DNA of 6,671 nucleotides from CAJPST01 sp041795785. GTDB taxonomy: Bacteria > Pseudomonadota > Gammaproteobacteria > Enterobacterales > Pasteurellaceae. The position numbers were made by a program, and so were the translations under genes. The notes below the pieces were generated by a model. It ran no database searches, was not told the DNA's origin, and saw nothing but the letters and a program-made list of their open reading frames with translations. This document shows, piece by piece, positions 5,396 to 6,671 of the stretch; the stretch's first letter is position 1; each line of letters starts with the position of its first letter. The DNA lies in assembly GCA_041795785.1 (NCBI GenBank), contig JBHBXR010000180.1, forward strand, positions 1 to 6,671, written 5' to 3'.

Positions 5396-6127
5396 TTATT
5401 GCGCCAATTCTTTCACCCAAGGACGCTTCATATCTTCTTTTAATAAGGCGACGCGATAACGCACCAAAGTCAACCAAATACTCAACATCATAAAACCGAA
5501 AATCGTCAGGATTAACGGAATCAGCATCGGCGTAGCAATGGACGGTTTCTCAAATTTAGTGATACTGGCGCCTTGATGTAAGGTATTCCACCATTCCACC
5601 GAGAAGTGGATAATCGGTAAATTAATCACGCCGACAATACACAAAATTGCCGCCGCTTTCATACCCGTCGAACGATCCTGAAAAGCGGAATATAGCGCCA
5701 GTACGCCGAGATACAGAAAAAATAGAATCAAAGAAGCGGTTAAACGCGCATCCCACACCCACCAAGTGCCCCACATCGGTTTGCCCCAGATTGCGCCGGT
5801 AGATAAAGACAGAAACGTGAACACCATTCCGATCGGCGCCATTGCCATCACGGAAAGATGCGCCTGTTTAATCTGCCACACCAAGCCGATGATCGCCGCC
5901 ACCGCCATCGAACCGTACAGCCCCATCGCCCAAATGGACGCCGGCACATGAATATAGATAATTCTGAAACTGTTACCCTGTTGATAATCTGCCGGTGCGA
6001 ACGCCAGTCCCCACACGATACCGGTGCCGAGTAACAGCACGGTCAACACGGCAAAGAACGGGATAAGCTTTCCGCACAAACGATATTGGGTTTCCGATTT
6101 AGCGTAAGGGTGTAACCACTTCCACAT
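5396..6127 (-). CDS. ccmC: CcmC, heme-handling protein that loads CcmE (243 aa)
   Basis: CcmC is an inner-membrane WWD-family protein that binds heme at its periplasmic face and drives its covalent attachment to CcmE. Six hydrophobic spans are visible. The WWD motif, WGTWWVWDAR, is at 119-128, and the two heme-ligand histidines fall at H60 (IIYIHVPASIWAM) and H184 (VEWWNTLHQG), the same positions as in E. coli CcmC (245 residues). The short N-terminal stretch and the C-terminal tail (RYRVALLKEDMKRPWVKELAQ) are cytoplasmic and of usual length. AGGA at 6134-6137, six bases before the ATG, supports the start. The gene follows ccmB by 14 bases and is followed by a 52-base spacer before ccmD. Confidence 0.97.
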   Translation of the reverse strand: MWKWLHPYAKSETQYRLCGKLIPFFAVLTVLLLGTGIVWGLAFAPADYQQGNSFRIIYIHVPASIWAMGLYGSMAVAAIIGLVWQIKQAHLSVMAMAPIGMVFTFLSLSTGAIWGKPMWGTWWVWDARLTASLILFFLYLGVLALYSAFQDRSTGMKAAAILCIVGVINLPIIHFSVEWWNTLHQGASITKFEKPSIATPMLIPLILTIFGFMMLSIWLTLVRYRVALLKEDMKRPWVKELAQ

Positions 6128-6141
6128 AATTTTTCCTTTTA

Positions 6142-6671
6142 TTATTGATCTAAACTGATTCGTAACGAGGCGGCGACAGCAAAAGGCGCCAAGGTCGCCG
6201 AGGCGGCCAAAATCGCCCCTAAAATCGCCAACTGCCCGTTATAAGGCAGATTTAACGTTGCCGCATCCAACACGGAAGCTGAAAAAATCAACACCGGTAT
6301 AAACAGCGGCAACACTAATAAACTCAACAACACGCCGCCTTTGCGCAAACCGACGGTCAATGCCACACCGATGGCACCGATGCAGCTTAAAATCGGCGTA
6401 CCGATTAACAACGTCAACACCAACGCCCACCAAATACGCACCTCTAAGGACAGCAACAACGCCGCAATCGGCGATAACAAAATCAACGGCAGACCGGTCA
6501 ATAGCCAATGGGCAATCACTTTCGCCAACGCGGTTAACGCCAACGGCTGCGCAGTCAGCATTAACTGCTCCAAAGAACCGTCTACAAAGTCATCGCGAAA
6601 CAAACGTTCAAAAGACAATAACGCCGACAGCAACGCCGCCACCCAAGCGATACCCGGTGCGATTTTGGACA
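6142..6671 (-). CDS. ccmB: CcmB, membrane subunit of the CcmAB ABC transporter (partial, 5' end missing)
   Basis: CcmB is the membrane partner of the ATPase CcmA; the CcmAB complex with CcmC and CcmD uses ATP to release heme-loaded CcmE. About 175 C-terminal residues are visible out of roughly 220. The frame stays open to the right edge, where PKIAPGIAWVAALLSALLS can be read, so a GTG at 6640-6642 is an internal valine codon and not the start. Family features are the block FERLFRDDFVDGSLEQLML, then the spans KVIAHWLLTGLPLILLSP, a Gly/Leu-rich span, GVALTVGLRKGGVLLSLLVLP, and the end LAPFAVAASLRISLDQ, all close to the E. coli protein. The stop is 14 bases before ccmC. ccmA should lie directly upstream, outside the window. 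Confidence 0.96.
   Translation of the reverse strand, partial: SKIAPGIAWVAALLSALLSFERLFRDDFVDGSLEQLMLTAQPLALTALAKVIAHWLLTGLPLILLSPIAALLLSLEVRIWWALVLTLLIGTPILSCIGAIGVALTVGLRKGGVLLSLLVLPLFIPVLIFSASVLDAATLNLPYNGQLAILGAILAASATLAPFAVAASLRISLDQ

Noticed and set aside
6640..6642. GTG as a start codon for ccmB
   Set aside because: The frame continues upstream to the window edge with matching CcmB sequence, so this is an internal valine codon.
1..6671. CRISPR arrays, tRNA or rRNA genes, insertion sequences, phage genes
   Set aside because: Read on both strands, no repeat-spacer pattern, RNA gene structure, transposase or integrase was found; almost all of the window is accounted for by ccm genes.

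Overview
The window is a compact, one-direction gene cluster on the minus strand that encodes most of the System I (Ccm) cytochrome c maturation machinery. Read in the direction of transcription (right to left) it holds ccmB (5' end cut by the window edge), ccmC, ccmD, ccmE, ccmF, ccmG (dsbE), ccmH and ccmI, followed by a short AT-rich gene for an unrecognised exported protein and then a strong intrinsic terminator at the left edge. ccmA would be expected just beyond the right edge, but it is not visible.

The organism is almost certainly a member of the Pasteurellaceae from the Haemophilus/Aggregatibacter/Pasteurella branch. Six exact copies of the 9-base Hin-type DNA uptake signal AAGTGCGGT (either strand) lie in 6.7 kb. 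Two of them form an inverted pair in a terminator, which is a hallmark of that family. Gene order and key residues closely follow the E. coli ccmABCDEFGH operon, except that the E. coli CcmH fusion is represented here by two separate genes, ccmH and ccmI.

Layout: 1-123 terminator, paired uptake signals and a 14-bp direct repeat; 124-624 unknown exported protein; 625-711 spacer; 712-1626 ccmI; 1623-2120 ccmH; 2117-2665 ccmG; 2670-4622 ccmF; 4619-5143 ccmE; 5140-5343 ccmD; 5344-5395 spacer with an uptake signal; 5396-6127 ccmC; 6142-6671 ccmB (partial). Four junctions (D/E, E/F, G/H, H/I) are 4-base ATGA overlaps, which suggests translational coupling. No stretch over 300 bases lacks a gene.

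How the genes work together (family knowledge): CcmB is the membrane part of the CcmAB ABC transporter. CcmC, with CcmD, loads heme onto the histidine of CcmE. CcmE carries heme to CcmF. CcmG and CcmH keep the CXXCH cysteines of the apocytochrome reduced, and CcmI binds the apocytochrome and presents it to CcmF/CcmH for heme ligation. All key residues that could be checked by eye are intact.

I did not find an undescribed multi-gene system. The least ordinary items are the unknown gene at the tail of the cluster, which may share its transcript and terminator with ccm, and the repeat structure around that terminator.
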